Of a stretch of 64,000 nt of DNA, positions 43,997 to 53,402 are shown one piece after another. The notes beneath the pieces were generated by a model. It saw only the letters and a list, made by a program, of their open reading frames with translations, was not told the DNA's origin and made no database searches. Position 1 is the first letter of the stretch. Each line of letters begins with the position of its first letter. Source of the stretch: Sandaracinaceae bacterium (GTDB taxonomy: Bacteria > Myxococcota_A > Polyangia > Polyangiales > Sandaracinaceae); NCBI GenBank assembly GCA_020633195.1, contig JACKEC010000034.1:21848-85847 (forward strand), read 5' to 3'. Made by a program: the position numbers and the translations under genes.

Positions 43997-46039
43997 TCAG
44001 TCCGGACCCATCGGGGGCGCGACGTCCGGCGGGACGAGGAAGTAGACGATGCGGGCGTCGAGGGGCGACTCGTCGCCGTACACGGTCAGGCGCGCCTCGA
44101 AGACCTGCGGCACGTCGATCATGCGCGGCACCGTCGTGTTCATCGCCGGGATGACGTCCCAGCAGACCGGCGTGCCGGGCAGGACCGACGGGAAGGCGTC
44201 GTGGTGGCCGTCCGCGTCCGTGTCCTCGGTGGGGCTGATGGCCGAGCAGCGGCCGCCGCTCACGTTGACCTGGAGGTAGTCGATGAACTGCAGCGAGTCG
44301 CCCGAGTCGTCCGGCTCGTCGGTGGCGACGATGGTGACCCGCAGCGGGACGCCCTCGACGATCTCGTTGATCGCGTCGGTGACGACGGTGTCGATGCCCA
44401 TCCCGGTCGCGTTCGCGTCGAACACGAGCGGCATGCCCGCGCGGTCGAGCGAGCTCGACTCGGTGGCGAGGTCCACGAGGTCCTGGCGGCCCGTCGCCGT
44501 CGGCGTCGTGCTCCACACCCCGATGAACGCGGTGCGGCTGTCGAGGAGCGCGGTGCCCACCGTGGCCACGGGGACCGTGCCGGCGAGCGAGTCGCCGCGG
44601 GAACCCGCGCTGCCCTCGTCGGTGAACCCGATGAGGATGCGGACGGCCTCCGAGCGGAAGCTCGGGCAGCCGATGCGACCGGGCATCGGCGTGTCGCAGC
44701 CGACCTCGGTCATGAGCATCGAGGCGTCGGGATCGATCACGCTCCACACCGCGTCGAACAGCGGCTCGGTGCCGCCGTCGACGGGGATGACGCCGATCGC
44801 CGAGCTGGTCGTCGCCGGGTTGGCCTGGATGGAGAGCTGGTTGACCATCGTCCGCCCGCTGCCGAGCGCGGCGCCGTAGTAGCCGGTGCCCGACCACGGG
44901 CTGGCCACGCAGGAGCTGGTCGACGGGTCCTCGATGCACGAGCCGGTGAGGCTGCAGACCTGGCCGACCACGCAGTCGCCGTCGGTCCGGCAGGTCGTGC
45001 CGAAGTCGGTGCAGGTGAGGTTGCCGAGGATGCTCGTGACGCTCATCTCGAGGCCGTCCTGCTCACCGCCCATCGAGCCGGAGGCGTCGAAGAGGAAGTA
45101 GATGTCGGCGAACTGGATGCTCGTGCGGAACTCGAGGGTGTCCTGATCGGGATCCGGCGGCTGCATGTAGTCGACGACGAACACGAAGTCGCCGCGGGTG
45201 CGCGGGCTCTCCTCGGGGTCGAGCGGGTCGGTGCCGGCGGCGGCCTCGATGAGGTCGTCGACGCCGTCCCCGTCGGAGTCGGCGAGGGTCGGGTCGGTCC
45301 CGTTGCGCGCCTCGAGGCGGTCGCTGAGGCCGTCGCTGTCGCTGTCGGTGTCCCGGAAGTCCGGGATGCCGTCACCGTCGGAGTCGACCGGCGGCGAGAA
45401 GACGTCGTCGTCGCCCGCCTCGTCGCGGTCCGGGATGCCGTCGTTGTCGGAGTCGAGGTCCTCGAGGTCGAGGAGCCCGTCGCCGTCGGTGTCGGCCGCG
45501 CCGTCGTCCGAGTCGAGGATCAGATCGTCGTCCGAGTCGGTGTCGCGATAGTTCGGGCGGCCGTCGCCGTCGGTGTCCGCGGGCGGATCGATGATGCCCT
45601 GGAGCTCGGTCCGGTCCGGGAGGAAGTCGTTGTCGTCGTCGAGGTCGGCGTAGTCCGGGATGCTGTCGAGGTCGTAGTCGCCGGTGCCCTCGGTCGCGTC
45701 GGGGATCCCGTTGTCGTCCGAGTCCAGGTCGATGTAGTCGGGGAGGCCGTCCATGTCCGAGTCGCGCGGGGGCGTGTCGAGCAGGACGTCGCCCGCCTCC
45801 TGCGAATCCAGGATGCCGTCGCCGTCGGAGTCGGGATCGAGGTAGTCGAGGATCCCGTCGCCGTCGGTGTCGCGCCGCTCGGCTCGGCCCTCGTCGAGAT
45901 CGGAGATGAAGTCGCCGTCGGCGTCGGCGTCGGGGGAGGCCGACGCGTCGGCGCCCGCGTCGGCGGCGCCGCCGGACTCACAGCCCGGAAGCAGCGCCAG
46001 CGCCGCGAGGGCGCAAAGGAAGAAACGACCCAGAGTCAT
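43997..46039 (-). CDS. Lipoprotein with TSP3-type calcium repeats and a VWA-like domain
   Basis: A 680-residue protein. Lipobox LLPGCESG (Cys about 20). Residues about 35-275 contain thrombospondin type 3-like repeats (DTDGDGILDYLDPDSDGDG pattern) with dense Asp calcium sites. A von Willebrand A-like domain begins near residue 308 with the MIDAS motif DASGS (YFLFDASGSMGGE), and carries an inserted Cys-rich hairpin (CTDFGTTCRTDGDC). Such proteins are usually surface adhesins or scaffolds. It starts with ATG 6 nt after TAGGCT. The following sigma-factor gene lies within about 50 bp on the same strand, so read-through is likely. Confidence 0.82.
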   Translation of the reverse strand: MTLGRFFLCALAALALLPGCESGGAADAGADASASPDADADGDFISDLDEGRAERRDTDGDGILDYLDPDSDGDGILDSQEAGDVLLDTPPRDSDMDGLPDYIDLDSDDNGIPDATEGTGDYDLDSIPDYADLDDDNDFLPDRTELQGIIDPPADTDGDGRPNYRDTDSDDDLILDSDDGAADTDGDGLLDLEDLDSDNDGIPDRDEAGDDDVFSPPVDSDGDGIPDFRDTDSDSDGLSDRLEARNGTDPTLADSDGDGVDDLIEAAAGTDPLDPEESPRTRGDFVFVVDYMQPPDPDQDTLEFRTSIQFADIYFLFDASGSMGGEQDGLEMSVTSILGNLTCTDFGTTCRTDGDCVVGQVCSLTGSCIEDPSTSSCVASPWSGTGYYGAALGSGRTMVNQLSIQANPATTSSAIGVIPVDGGTEPLFDAVWSVIDPDASMLMTEVGCDTPMPGRIGCPSFRSEAVRILIGFTDEGSAGSRGDSLAGTVPVATVGTALLDSRTAFIGVWSTTPTATGRQDLVDLATESSSLDRAGMPLVFDANATGMGIDTVVTDAINEIVEGVPLRVTIVATDEPDDSGDSLQFIDYLQVNVSGGRCSAISPTEDTDADGHHDAFPSVLPGTPVCWDVIPAMNTTVPRMIDVPQVFEARLTVYGDESPLDARIVYFLVPPDVAPPMGPD

Positions 46040-46045
46040 GGGCAG

Positions 46046-46051
46046 AGCCTA
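46046..46051 (-). promoter_or_regulatory. -10-like hexamer TAGGCT
   Basis: TAGGCT ends exactly 6 nt before the ATG at 46039 on the minus strand, with no ribosome site. Confidence 0.45.
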
Positions 46052-46115
46052 GCCTCGTCAGGACCCCGGGAAAAGGGGACGAGGCCGAGCCCTTCGCAAG
46101 CCCGGAATGTCGAGG

Positions 46116-46121
46116 TAAGTT
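46116..46121 (+). promoter_or_regulatory. -10-like hexamer TAAGTT
   Basis: TAAGTT ends exactly 6 nt before ATG 46128. It is divergent from the TAGGCT promoter 65 bp away. Confidence 0.45.
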
Positions 46122-46127
46122 CCCCCG

Positions 46128-47948
46128 ATGCGACGGACGACTTCGATTCTTGTCTTGGTGACTGCGCTGGCGATTCCGGCCTCGGCCTCGGCCCTGGACC
46201 TGATGAGCCCCGGCGGCTTCCTCTTCGACATCAGCGATACGAGCTGGGGGAGCCTCGGCAACGGGACCATCGACGCCTACGACACGATGTACTTCCTGAA
46301 CGTCAACGGCACCCGCTACGACGTGCGGGCCGCGGCGTCGACGACATCGCTCGGCGGGCGTCAGGTCGAGATGGCCGAGATCGCCATGGGCAGCCTGATG
46401 GTCCGGCGCCTGATCTACGTGCCGACCGGGGGCACCGGGCAGAACTACGCGCGCTACCTCGACCTGGTCCGCAACCCCACCGCGGCGCCGATCATGGCCA
46501 CCGTGATGATCAACGGCTCGCTCGGGAGCGACTCGTCGACGACCATCACCGGCACCAGCTCGGGCGACACCGTGCTGACCGTCGCCGACACGTGGTTCAC
46601 CACCGACGACACGACCGACGGCGGCGGCGATCCGTCGCTCGGCCACGTGTTCCAGGGGCCGGGCGGCTCGACCACGGCCACCACCGTGACGCTGGCCGCG
46701 GCGACGGACACGCCGACGTGGAGCTTCACCGTGATGGTGCCCGCCGGCGGCACCGCGGGCTTCCTCACCTTCGCGGTCCAGGAGATGAACCGGGCCCTGT
46801 CGATCGCCGAGTCGCGGCGCCTCGTCGACCTCCCGCCCGACGCCTTCAACGGCCTCGACACCTACGCGGCGGACATCGTGAACTTCCCGGTCGGCGGCGC
46901 GCCGATCGTCCGGTTCACCTCGCCCGACGAGATCGACGAGGGCGCGGAGACGCCGGTCATGATCGCGGTCGAGGACCTCGAGATGGACCCGTCGATCAGC
47001 TGGTCGTGGGACACCAACGACGACGGCACCTTCGGCGAGATGCCGGGCGCGACGATGTACACCATCCCCGCCGGCTCGACCGACGGCGAGGGCACCGTCC
47101 GGGTCGGCGTCGAGGCGACCGACGGGACCAACACCCGCCGCGTCTACAAGACGATCATCGTGCACAACGTCGCGCCGGTCATCACGAGCAGCGCGCCGAC
47201 GATGGCGCACGTGCGGCGCGAGTACGTCTACACGCCCACCATCGACGAGCCGGCCGGGGCCGCGGACGCGCTCCGCTACGTCCTCGTCAGCCGCCCGATG
47301 GGCATGGAGGTCGACACCGCGACGGGGACCATCCGCTGGACCCCGAGCATCGACCAGCGCGCCCGCACCTTCGACGTGAACCTGCGGATCGACGACGGCG
47401 ACGGCGGCGAGGACGAGCAGGTCTGGCGCATCGACGTGGCCGACAACGCGCCGCCGGACTCGCCGGTGCCGGTGTCGCCCATCGACAGGATCCGGGTCGC
47501 CGAGGGCGAGATGGTCACGCTCGTGGCCGAGAACGCGACCGACGACGACGGCGACACGCTCGTCTACTTCTTCCGCCTCTCGCAGACGTCGCGCTTCGAG
47601 GGCCCGGACGTCGTCGGCTCGGGCGAGCTCGACGAGGACCCGAGCGGGATGACCCAGTGGACCGCCCCGATGCCGCTCGCGCGCGGCCTCTGGTACTGGG
47701 AGGTCTGGGTCGACGACGGCATCACCGAGAGCTTCCACCGCTACGCGCAGGTCGTGGTCGGTGACGTCGACATGCCCGAGGCGGACGCCGGGGTGGCCAA
47801 CGACGGCAGCGTCGGCCCCGGCTTCGACGCCGGGATGGGCGGCGGCGGCGGCGGCGGCTGCGCGGCGGCGCCCGCGGGCTCGACGGCGCCCGCGATCTGG
47901 CTCGTGGGCCTCGCCGGCCTCGTGCTCTGGCGCCGCCGGCGGCGCTGA
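46128..47948 (+). CDS. Exported Ig-like/cadherin-like protein with MYXO-CTERM tail
   Basis: A 606-residue protein. Signal peptide (about 1-22, ASA-like site). The first 250 residues form a beta-rich domain of unknown family (LDLMSPGGFLFDISDTSWG). Ig-like domains follow at about 255-350, 350-440 (a putative He_PIG-type fold: VRREYVYTPTIDEPAG, GTIRWTPSIDQRARTF) and 445-545. An Asp/Gly linker leads into the MYXO-CTERM tail, CAAAP, a hydrophobic segment and Arg5. Surface-displayed, possibly adhesive. ATG 46128 has a -10-like hexamer 6 nt upstream. A 10-bp-stem hairpin lies after the stop. Confidence 0.8.
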   Translation: MRRTTSILVLVTALAIPASASALDLMSPGGFLFDISDTSWGSLGNGTIDAYDTMYFLNVNGTRYDVRAAASTTSLGGRQVEMAEIAMGSLMVRRLIYVPTGGTGQNYARYLDLVRNPTAAPIMATVMINGSLGSDSSTTITGTSSGDTVLTVADTWFTTDDTTDGGGDPSLGHVFQGPGGSTTATTVTLAAATDTPTWSFTVMVPAGGTAGFLTFAVQEMNRALSIAESRRLVDLPPDAFNGLDTYAADIVNFPVGGAPIVRFTSPDEIDEGAETPVMIAVEDLEMDPSISWSWDTNDDGTFGEMPGATMYTIPAGSTDGEGTVRVGVEATDGTNTRRVYKTIIVHNVAPVITSSAPTMAHVRREYVYTPTIDEPAGAADALRYVLVSRPMGMEVDTATGTIRWTPSIDQRARTFDVNLRIDDGDGGEDEQVWRIDVADNAPPDSPVPVSPIDRIRVAEGEMVTLVAENATDDDGDTLVYFFRLSQTSRFEGPDVVGSGELDEDPSGMTQWTAPMPLARGLWYWEVWVDDGITESFHRYAQVVVGDVDMPEADAGVANDGSVGPGFDAGMGGGGGGGCAAAPAGSTAPAIWLVGLAGLVLWRRRRR

Positions 47949-47957
47949 GCGGGTCGA

Positions 47958-47987
47958 CGGACCCCCGTCGCGTTGCGCGGGGGTCCG
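47958..47987 (+). terminator. Strong hairpin after the Ig-like gene
   Basis: Stem CGGACCCCCG/CGGGGGTCCG (10 bp) with a 10-nt loop lies 10 bp after the stop codon. The T-tract after it is poor, so termination efficiency is uncertain. Confidence 0.55.
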
Positions 47988-48007
47988 GGTTGATCCTTGA
48001 TGGGGGG

Positions 48008-50065
48008 ATGTCTTCCTTTCGCTGGGCGCTCTGCGCCTCCTTTTCGTTCATCCTCGTGGGCTGCCCTCAGAGCCCCCCGCCGATCGGCCCCCTCCCCGAC
48101 GCCGGGCCCTACGACGCGGGGCCGCGTGATGGAGGCGGCGCCCTCACCTGCACCAACGGCGTGCACGACGGAACGGAGTCCGGCGTCGACTGCGGCGGCG
48201 GCTGCCCCCCGTGCGTCGACGGCGATCCCTGCGCCGTCGCCGGCGACTGCGAGAGCATGGTCTGCACGCGCGGCCGGTGCCTCGTCCCGAACTGCATGGA
48301 CGGCGTCCGCAACGGCAGCGAGACCGGCACCGACTGCGGCGGCACGTGCGGGCTGTGCCCCGGCGGCGAGCCCTGCAGCAGCAACGAGCAGTGCCTGAGC
48401 GGCCGCTGCCGAGGCGGCGTGTGCGAGGCCTCGAGCTGCGAGGACGGCCGGATGAACGGCGACGAGACCGACGTCGACTGCGGCGGCGGGACGTGCCCGG
48501 CCTGCGCCGGCGACGCGACCTGCGACGAGAACGAGGACTGCATCAGCCTCATCTGCGCGGGCGGCACGTGCACCACCGCGGCCTGCAACGACAGCGTGCA
48601 GAACCAGGACGAGACCTCCGTCGACTGCGGCGGCGGGACGTGCCCGGGCTGCCGCGACGGGCTCGCCTGCGACGTGGACGGCGACTGCGAAGGCCGCCGC
48701 TGCGTGGACGGCGGCTGCGTGTCCTGCATGGACGGCGTCCAGAACGCCGAGGAGACGGACGTCGACTGCGGCGGCGGCCTGTGCCCCGACTGCGCCGACA
48801 AGGACTCGTGCTTGGTCGACTCGGACTGCGTGAGCAACACCTGCCTCGACAACGTCTGCGTCTCCTGCGCCGACGGCCTGCAGAACCAGGACGAGACCGA
48901 CGTCGACTGCGGCGGCACGGTGTGCGGTGGCTGCGCCGATGGCCGCGACTGCCTGACCGCGGCGGACTGCGCCGGCACGACCTGCCTCGCTGGCGTGTGC
49001 GTGTCTTGCAGCGATCGCGTGCGGAACCAGGACGAGACCGACGTCGACTGCGGCGGCACGCTGTGCCCGGGCTGCGCTCCCGGCCTGATGTGCGGCGGCA
49101 ACTCCGACTGCGCCTCGAACATCTGCTCGAGCGGCACGTGCAACGCGGCGGGCTGCGGCGACGGCGTGCTCAACGGTGAAGAGACCACCATCGACTGCGG
49201 CGGCAGCATGTGCCTCGCGTGCACGGTCGGTCAGACGTGCGTGCTCGGTCGCGACTGCGACACGGGCGTCTGCACGGGCGGCACGTGCCGCGCTCCGACC
49301 TGCACGGACGGCGTCGCCAACGGCGCGGAGACCGACGTGGACTGCGGCGGCACCAGCGGCTGCCCGCGCTGCGACGACTTCGAGGTGTGCGCGGCGCCGA
49401 CCGATTGCGCGACCGGCGCGTGCACGATGGGGCGCTGCGGCACCACCGGGTGCATCCCGTTCCCGGGTACGTCGACCGACGGGTTCGGCTACTTCGGCTG
49501 CACGATCCCGATGACGCCGGCGACCCTGCCCTGCCCGGACATCTCGACGACGGGCACGAACGTGCCGCTCGACGACGACGAAGCCGTGAGCATCCCGATC
49601 GGTTTCACCTTCGACTTCTACGGCACGCCGCGGACGATGGTGACCCTCAGCGCGAACGGTGGCCTCGTCTTCGACGACACCTACCTGGACTACTTCAACG
49701 AGTGCTACCCGCTCGGCTTCGCGCCCTACGAGATGATCTCGGTCTACTGGGACGACCTGTATCCGCCGGACGGCGGCACCGTTCGGTACGAGACGCGCGG
49801 GACGGCGCCCAACCGCGAGCTCATCGTGCGCTGGAACATCCCGCACATCTCCGTGACCGGCGCGCTCGGCGACTTCACCGTCGTGCTCCACGAGAACGGC
49901 GACATCGACAGCTGCTACGTCAACACCACGTTCGGGGACGCGTTCTACGACGCGGGGGCGAGCGCGACGGTCGGGATCTCGGGCTCGGCCACGAACAACC
50001 TGCAGTTCAGCTGCGGCACGGCCAGCGTGCCCAACGGCACGCTCATCCTCTACAACCACCCGTGA
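48008..50065 (+). CDS. Lipoprotein with nine DVDCGG cysteine repeats and a C-terminal beta-rich domain
   Basis: A 685-residue protein. Lipobox FILVGC (Cys about 18). Nine tandem repeats of about 45 residues follow, of the form C-x-D-G-x-x-N-x-x-E-T-D-V-D-C-G-G-x-x-C-x-x-C. The disulphide-rich stalk spans about residues 45-480. The C-terminal 200 residues form a beta-sandwich-like domain (IPIGFTFDFYGTPRTMVTLSANGG, ISVYWDDLYPPDGG), recalling nidogen-type domains. Its start is ATG 48008 (signal peptide); TTG 47990 is in frame. The gene at 50146 is a paralogue with the same stalk but a different C-terminus. Confidence 0.78.
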   Translation: MSSFRWALCASFSFILVGCPQSPPPIGPLPDAGPYDAGPRDGGGALTCTNGVHDGTESGVDCGGGCPPCVDGDPCAVAGDCESMVCTRGRCLVPNCMDGVRNGSETGTDCGGTCGLCPGGEPCSSNEQCLSGRCRGGVCEASSCEDGRMNGDETDVDCGGGTCPACAGDATCDENEDCISLICAGGTCTTAACNDSVQNQDETSVDCGGGTCPGCRDGLACDVDGDCEGRRCVDGGCVSCMDGVQNAEETDVDCGGGLCPDCADKDSCLVDSDCVSNTCLDNVCVSCADGLQNQDETDVDCGGTVCGGCADGRDCLTAADCAGTTCLAGVCVSCSDRVRNQDETDVDCGGTLCPGCAPGLMCGGNSDCASNICSSGTCNAAGCGDGVLNGEETTIDCGGSMCLACTVGQTCVLGRDCDTGVCTGGTCRAPTCTDGVANGAETDVDCGGTSGCPRCDDFEVCAAPTDCATGACTMGRCGTTGCIPFPGTSTDGFGYFGCTIPMTPATLPCPDISTTGTNVPLDDDEAVSIPIGFTFDFYGTPRTMVTLSANGGLVFDDTYLDYFNECYPLGFAPYEMISVYWDDLYPPDGGTVRYETRGTAPNRELIVRWNIPHISVTGALGDFTVVLHENGDIDSCYVNTTFGDAFYDAGASATVGISGSATNNLQFSCGTASVPNGTLILYNHP

Positions 50066-50116
50066 CTGGGGCACCCGTGACTGGGGCACCCCTGACGTGG
50101 TGCCCCGGACCGGGGC
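50062..50116 (+). repeat. Tandem 15-bp repeat and hairpins between the two DVDCGG genes
   Basis: The sequence gtgactggggcaccc occurs twice in tandem (50062-50076, 50077-50091), the first copy overlapping the stop codon. GGGGCACC (50083-50090) pairs with GGTGCCCC (50099-50106), and GCCCC (50102-50106) could also pair with GGGGC (50112-50116), so alternative stems compete. A terminator or attenuator role is possible but there is no T-tract. Confidence 0.5.
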
Positions 50117-50145
50117 CGTCCGTTCGCACCCCTGACCTTGGATCG

Positions 50146-52449
50146 ATGATGCTCTCTCGTGCCTCGGGCCTGCTGCTGGCCACCCTCCTGGCCGGCGGCG
50201 TGGCCGGCTGTGACACCGGCCCGCCTCCCATCCCGCCCCTTCCCGACGCGGCGGGCTTCGACGGCGGCTCGGACGCGGGCGGCCCGGACTGCGCCAACGG
50301 CGCGCGCGACGGCACCGAGACGGGCGTCGACTGCGGCGGCGGGTGCCCGGCGTGCGAGGACGGAGATCCCTGCGCCCTCCCCGAGGACTGCCAGAGCGCG
50401 GTGTGCATGCGCGGGCGCTGCCTCGTGCCGACGTGCATGGACGGCGTCCGCAACGGCCGCGAGACGGGGACCGACTGCGGCGGCGACTGCGGGCTCTGCC
50501 CCGGCGGCGAGAGCTGCACGAGCAACGAGGAGTGCATCAGCGGACGCTGCCGCGGCGCGGTGTGCGCGATGTCGACGTGCGACGACGGCCGGATGAACGC
50601 CGACGAGACCGACGTCGACTGCGGCGGCCCGCTCTGCGGGCCGTGCGCCGGCGGGCTCGCGTGCGAGCGCGAGACCGACTGCCAGAGCCTCATCTGCGCG
50701 GCCGGCACGTGCACCGACGCGGCCTGCAACGACTCGGTCCAGAACCAGGACGAGACGTCCGTCGACTGCGGCGGCGGCGTGTGCCCGCCGTGCCGCGACG
50801 GGCTCGCGTGCAACGTGGATCCGGACTGCGAGGGCCGGCGCTGCCTCGACGGCGGCTGCATCTCCTGCATGGACCGCGTGCGCAACGCGGAGGAGACGGA
50901 CGTCGACTGCGGCGGCGGGCTCTGCGGCGGCTGCCGCGACGGCCTGATGTGCGTCATCGACGGCGACTGCGAGAACACGTTCTGCAACATGGGCACGTGC
51001 GAGTCGTGCACGGACGACGCGCAGAACGGCGACGAGACCGACGTCGACTGCGGCGGCACGCGCTGCGCGGGCTGCCTCAACGGGCGGGTGTGCGTCAGCA
51101 ACTCGGATTGTCTCTCCGGCGACTGCATGGGCGGCCTCTGCCGGGGCCGCGGCGACACGTGCACGGACATCGTGACCCTCACGACCGGGCTCAACACGGT
51201 CAACTGGGTCGCGACCGCGAACGACTACATGGTGGCCAACCCGTCGTGCAGCTCGCAGATGCGCGAGGGCCCCGACGTCGTCATGCAGTTCACCGCCTCC
51301 GTGAACGGCTTCATGACCTTCGACATCGCGAAGCCGGCCTCGACCCGCTGGACGATGCTGATCAGCGACCAGCCGTGCGGGATGCCCACGCCCGAGCTCC
51401 TCTGCCAGTCGCGCTTCACCGAGACGGCGATGGCCGGTCAGATCCCCGTCACGGCGGGGACGACCTACACGTTCTACATCGCCGACACGAACTCCGGGAC
51501 GCTGCCGCTGAGCAACCCGCTCCTCGTCACGATCGACGAGGTCGTGCCCCCCTGCACCCCGGGGATGGGCGGCGTGGTCGGCAACCGCGTGACGCGGCGC
51601 GCGACGGGGCTCGCCTCGCTGAGCGAGTACTTCATCGCGGCCGACGACTCGCCGACCGGCTACGTCTACTACGGCGGCACCCTGGACCTGCACCGCATGC
51701 CGAAGGCGGGCGGCACGAGCGAGTCGGTCAACACGCTCGCGTCCATCACCTCCACCCGGCTCGGGTACGTGATGGCCGTGGTGGGCAACGACATCTTCAC
51801 CGTCGAGACGGCGATCTCCGGCAGCACCGCGCGCCTCTTCCGCCTCAGCCGCGACGGGGGCGCCACCTGGGTCTCGGGGGGCGAGGACTACGCGACGTTC
51901 GACGGCGGCGCGACGGCGCCCAACGACGACTTCCGCGGCGCCGCGGCGGACCCCACCGGCGCGCGGCTCTACCTGATCACCCAGGAGAGCCTCCTCGTCA
52001 CCGAGATCTGGTCGGTGCCCACGGGCTCGGCGACGGTGCCGGTGACCGGCCGCGTGGAGGCGGCGATCCCCACCTACCTCAACTGCACCGGCCTCGCGGT
52101 CGACTCCACCTACTACTACACCGCGTGCACGAGCCCGACCCCGCAGCTGATCCGGATCCATCGCACCTCGATGGCGGTCGACGTGCTCTCGAGCTCCATC
52201 CCGATCAACGCGACCATCAACGCCATCCACGCGGACGACAACGACGCGGACGGCGTCGCCGACGCGCTCTACCTCAACGTGGGCACCGAGGAGGCGTACT
52301 ACGTGTGCGGGCTCTCGGGGACGCCGTTCGCGGCGCCCTTCGTCTCGTGGGGCGGCGCGACGTCGAACTACGGGCTCGGCTTCGACCGCGCGGCCAACCG
52401 CCTCTACGGCTTCGACGACGACACCCGCGAGCTGATCCTCATCGAGTAG
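50146..52449 (+). CDS. Lipoprotein with six DVDCGG cysteine repeats and a beta-propeller-like C-terminus
   Basis: A 767-residue protein. Signal with lipobox GGVAGC (Cys about 23). Six DVDCGG repeats (about residues 55-335) line up one to one with the first six of the neighbouring protein. The C-terminal 430 residues differ completely: a domain with paired cysteines (VANPSCSS, DQPCGM, LLCQSR), then blades such as YVYYGGTLDLHRMPKAGG, FRLSRDGGATW and LYLNVGTEEAYYVCG, which look like a seven-bladed propeller. ATG 50146 (or 50149) begins the signal peptide. A hairpin with a T-rich tail follows the stop. Confidence 0.78.
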   Translation: MMLSRASGLLLATLLAGGVAGCDTGPPPIPPLPDAAGFDGGSDAGGPDCANGARDGTETGVDCGGGCPACEDGDPCALPEDCQSAVCMRGRCLVPTCMDGVRNGRETGTDCGGDCGLCPGGESCTSNEECISGRCRGAVCAMSTCDDGRMNADETDVDCGGPLCGPCAGGLACERETDCQSLICAAGTCTDAACNDSVQNQDETSVDCGGGVCPPCRDGLACNVDPDCEGRRCLDGGCISCMDRVRNAEETDVDCGGGLCGGCRDGLMCVIDGDCENTFCNMGTCESCTDDAQNGDETDVDCGGTRCAGCLNGRVCVSNSDCLSGDCMGGLCRGRGDTCTDIVTLTTGLNTVNWVATANDYMVANPSCSSQMREGPDVVMQFTASVNGFMTFDIAKPASTRWTMLISDQPCGMPTPELLCQSRFTETAMAGQIPVTAGTTYTFYIADTNSGTLPLSNPLLVTIDEVVPPCTPGMGGVVGNRVTRRATGLASLSEYFIAADDSPTGYVYYGGTLDLHRMPKAGGTSESVNTLASITSTRLGYVMAVVGNDIFTVETAISGSTARLFRLSRDGGATWVSGGEDYATFDGGATAPNDDFRGAAADPTGARLYLITQESLLVTEIWSVPTGSATVPVTGRVEAAIPTYLNCTGLAVDSTYYYTACTSPTPQLIRIHRTSMAVDVLSSSIPINATINAIHADDNDADGVADALYLNVGTEEAYYVCGLSGTPFAAPFVSWGGATSNYGLGFDRAANRLYGFDDDTRELILIE

Positions 52450-52459
52450 CGCGGAGCAG

Positions 52460-52488
52460 CCGGGGGTGGTTGGCCCCCGGAGTTTTCT
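52460..52488 (+). terminator. Rho-independent-type terminator
   Basis: Stem CCGGGGG/CCCCCGG (7 bp, 7-nt loop) followed by agttttct, 11 bp after the stop of the propeller lipoprotein gene. Best terminator candidate in the window. Confidence 0.75.
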
Positions 52489-52489
52489 G

Positions 52490-52495
52490 TACCCT
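52490..52495 (+). promoter_or_regulatory. -10-like hexamer TACCCT
   Basis: TACCCT, directly behind the terminator, ends 8 nt before GTG 52504. Confidence 0.4.
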
Positions 52496-52503
52496 CGGCC
52501 GCC

Positions 52504-53385
52504 GTGGACGAGCTGCTGCGCCTCCTCTCGCTCGTGAAGCGCGAGCTCGACGCGGACGACGCGCGCGCCGAGCTCGGCGGCCGGGATCCGTCGGACCCCA
52601 AGCTGGTGTGGGCCCCGATGGGCGACGCGTGGCGCGTGGTGGCCGTCTTCGACGCCCCGCCGGAGCGCCGGGAGGCCAAGCAGGAGCGGCTCCGCGCGCT
52701 GCTCGCGCCCTTCAGCACGGCCGAGCGCCTCAGCGAGCCGCCGCCGTCCTCGGCCTCGATCGAGCGGAGCCGCCTCGAGCTCGACGCGGAGCTCGATCGC
52801 CTCGCCGAGCGGACGGGCGCGCGAGCGGCGCTCGTGTTCGACGAGCGATCCCCCGTGATCTGGGGCACCAGCGCCCCTCGCGCCGACGGGTGGGACGTCG
52901 AGACGATGGACTACGCGTGCCACCTCGCCGAGGACGTGCAGCCCTTCGACCTCGATCCGGCGCGCTGGCTCGCGGAGGGCCCTCCGCCGACCGAGGAGCT
53001 GCGCGGCGCGGGGGTCGACGAGACGCTCGCGCAGCGGTGGGGCCACCGCTTCCGACGGATCCACGGGATCGCGCCGGACTGGACGCCCGCCGAGTGGCAC
53101 GACGCGCTGCAGATCGCGATCGCGGTGGGTGAGACGCGCAAGCAGTGCCGCGGGGGCCGGGCGCCCGAGCGCGTGGCCGAGCACGGCGAGTCGTGGGGCG
53201 TGTTCGCCAAGGGCTTCGCGCAGGTCTACCTGCTGGCGCTGGTGTTCGACGGCGCCTACTCCGAGCTCCACGCCGAGGGCCCGCTGGTGCGCGCGCTGCC
53301 GCACATCGAGACGCTCGTGCTCGCGCTCCCGCCGGTGGATCCTCCGCCGCGTCACGCGAAGGTCATTGCGTTCCGCCGGACCTGA
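52504..53385 (+). CDS. Soluble protein of unknown function
   Basis: A 293-residue protein with no signal peptide or membrane span. It alternates acidic helices (MDELLRLLSLVKRELDADDA) and short strands (TGARAALVFDERSPVIWGTS), which might be a roadblock/LC7-like or GAF-like fold; this is a weak impression. The C-terminal half is helical with a single Cys (KQCRGG). Starts with GTG behind a -10-like hexamer. The GNAT gene follows 17 bp later. Confidence 0.55.
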   Translation: MDELLRLLSLVKRELDADDARAELGGRDPSDPKLVWAPMGDAWRVVAVFDAPPERREAKQERLRALLAPFSTAERLSEPPPSSASIERSRLELDAELDRLAERTGARAALVFDERSPVIWGTSAPRADGWDVETMDYACHLAEDVQPFDLDPARWLAEGPPPTEELRGAGVDETLAQRWGHRFRRIHGIAPDWTPAEWHDALQIAIAVGETRKQCRGGRAPERVAEHGESWGVFAKGFAQVYLLALVFDGAYSELHAEGPLVRALPHIETLVLALPPVDPPPRHAKVIAFRRT

Positions 53386-53402
53386 TCCGATCGTTGGCCT
53401 CG

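Noticed and set aside
47990..48007. TTG 47990 as start of the first DVDCGG lipoprotein
   Set aside because: It would add six residues before the signal peptide; ATG 48008 begins the peptide directly.
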